Positions 44,684-44,947 of a DNA stretch of 44,947 nucleotides are shown piece after piece. The stretch is from Rhodobacteraceae bacterium UBA1943. Lineage in GTDB: Bacteria > Pseudomonadota > Alphaproteobacteria > Rhodobacterales > Rhodobacteraceae. The first letter of the stretch is position 1. Each line of letters opens with the position of its first letter. A model generated the notes under the pieces. That model was not told the DNA's origin, ran no database searches, and was given only the letters and a program-made list of their open reading frames with translations. Position numbers and translations under genes: made by a program. Where the stretch lies: assembly GCA_002336845.1 (NCBI GenBank), contig DDEX01000070.1:1-44947 (forward strand), given 5' to 3'.

Positions 44684-44947
44684 ATGCCTGAGTTCAAGAA
44701 AATTCTTGTCGCCAACCGGGGCGAGATTGCTATCCGTGTCATGCGGGCTGCCAATGAAATGGGCAAAAAGACCGTCGCGGTCTATGCCGAGGAAGACAAG
44801 CTGTCCCTGCACCGCTTCAAGGCGGACGAGGCTTATCTGGTCGGGGAAGACAAAAAACCAATCCAGGCCTACCTCGACATCGACGACATCATCCGCGTCG
44901 CCCTCGAAGCCGGCGTCGACGCCATTCACCCCGGCTATGGCTTCCTG
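44684..44947 (+). CDS. pyc: Pyruvate carboxylase, N-terminal part (cut by window end)
   Basis: The first 88 residues of the biotin carboxylase domain are present. KKILVANRGEIAIRVMRAAN (5-24) is the BC N-terminal block. The following KKTVAVYAEEDKLSLHRFKA is the pyruvate-carboxylase form rather than AccC or PccA, and AIHPGYGFL closes the visible part. The ATG at 44684 is preceded by GAGGAG. A carboxylase making oxaloacetate from pyruvate is expected. No stop is reached in the window. A weak TTGCGC / TACAGT pair lies upstream (about 44622-44649). Confidence 0.88.
   Translation, partial: MPEFKKILVANRGEIAIRVMRAANEMGKKTVAVYAEEDKLSLHRFKADEAYLVGEDKKPIQAYLDIDDIIRVALEAGVDAIHPGYGFL

Overview
The window looks like chromosomal DNA of an alphaproteobacterium of the Rhodobacterales (Rhodobacteraceae/Paracoccaceae). 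GC content is high. The gene families fit: AcuI acrylyl-CoA reductase, BKACE, a VPLPA-type PEP-CTERM protein, an omega-transaminase close to marine Rhodobacterales enzymes, an H-NOX/diguanylate cyclase pair and a urtABCDE operon. Species cannot be named from sequence alone.

Region 1 (1-7.4 kb, + strand) is a type I restriction-modification island: hsdM, hsdS, hsdR and a YgjP/M48-like metallopeptidase gene, all overlapping or closely spaced. hsdM has lost its N-terminus. The first 24 bases resemble the terminus of an IS21-family insertion sequence, and homology to HsdM begins directly after them, with an in-frame stop upstream. The island ends at the 3' end of a tRNA-Ser(GGA), a classic integration position.

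Region 2 (7.5-18.8 kb) is housekeeping DNA. It holds a tightly coupled cysK / mechanosensitive channel / alaX operon (- strand), a Tat-signal protein of unknown function, a class III aminotransferase, recJ, tRNA-Glu(TTC), a DUF883 + holin-like membrane pair, and an AI-2E family transporter fused to a degenerate cobalamin-binding-like domain.

Region 3 (18.8-24.9 kb, - strand) is the urea ABC transporter operon urtABCDE, with a strong stem-loop between urtA and urtB. A secreted PEP-CTERM protein gene (25.2-25.7 kb) lies upstream of urtA on the same strand and ends in its own terminator.

Region 4 (25.9-31.9 kb, - strand) is an iron/heme cluster read in the order hemP, imelysin (IrpA-like), bfd, bfr, di-heme oxidoreductase, second imelysin, DUF1513. 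A short leader ORF with a sequestrable ribosome-binding site precedes hemP. A 13-bp-arm palindrome overlaps a candidate internal promoter upstream of the di-heme gene.

Region 5 (32-37.4 kb) holds acuI and a BKACE gene, azoR divergent from a LysR regulator, a TetR regulator with a perfect operator palindrome, and an acyltransferase.

Region 6 (37.4-45 kb) holds an H-NOX protein gene next to an HNOBA-GGDEF diguanylate cyclase. This H-NOX has Pro where the proximal heme His should be. Then come uvrD/pcrA, a ProC-like gene with a MarR regulator, a divergent EmrB/QacA-type exporter sharing a nested inverted-repeat operator, and the start of pyruvate carboxylase cut by the window edge.

The least explained pieces are the degenerate H-NOX/HNOBA-GGDEF pair, the transporter with a B12-like module, and the RNA/DNA control elements of the iron cluster.
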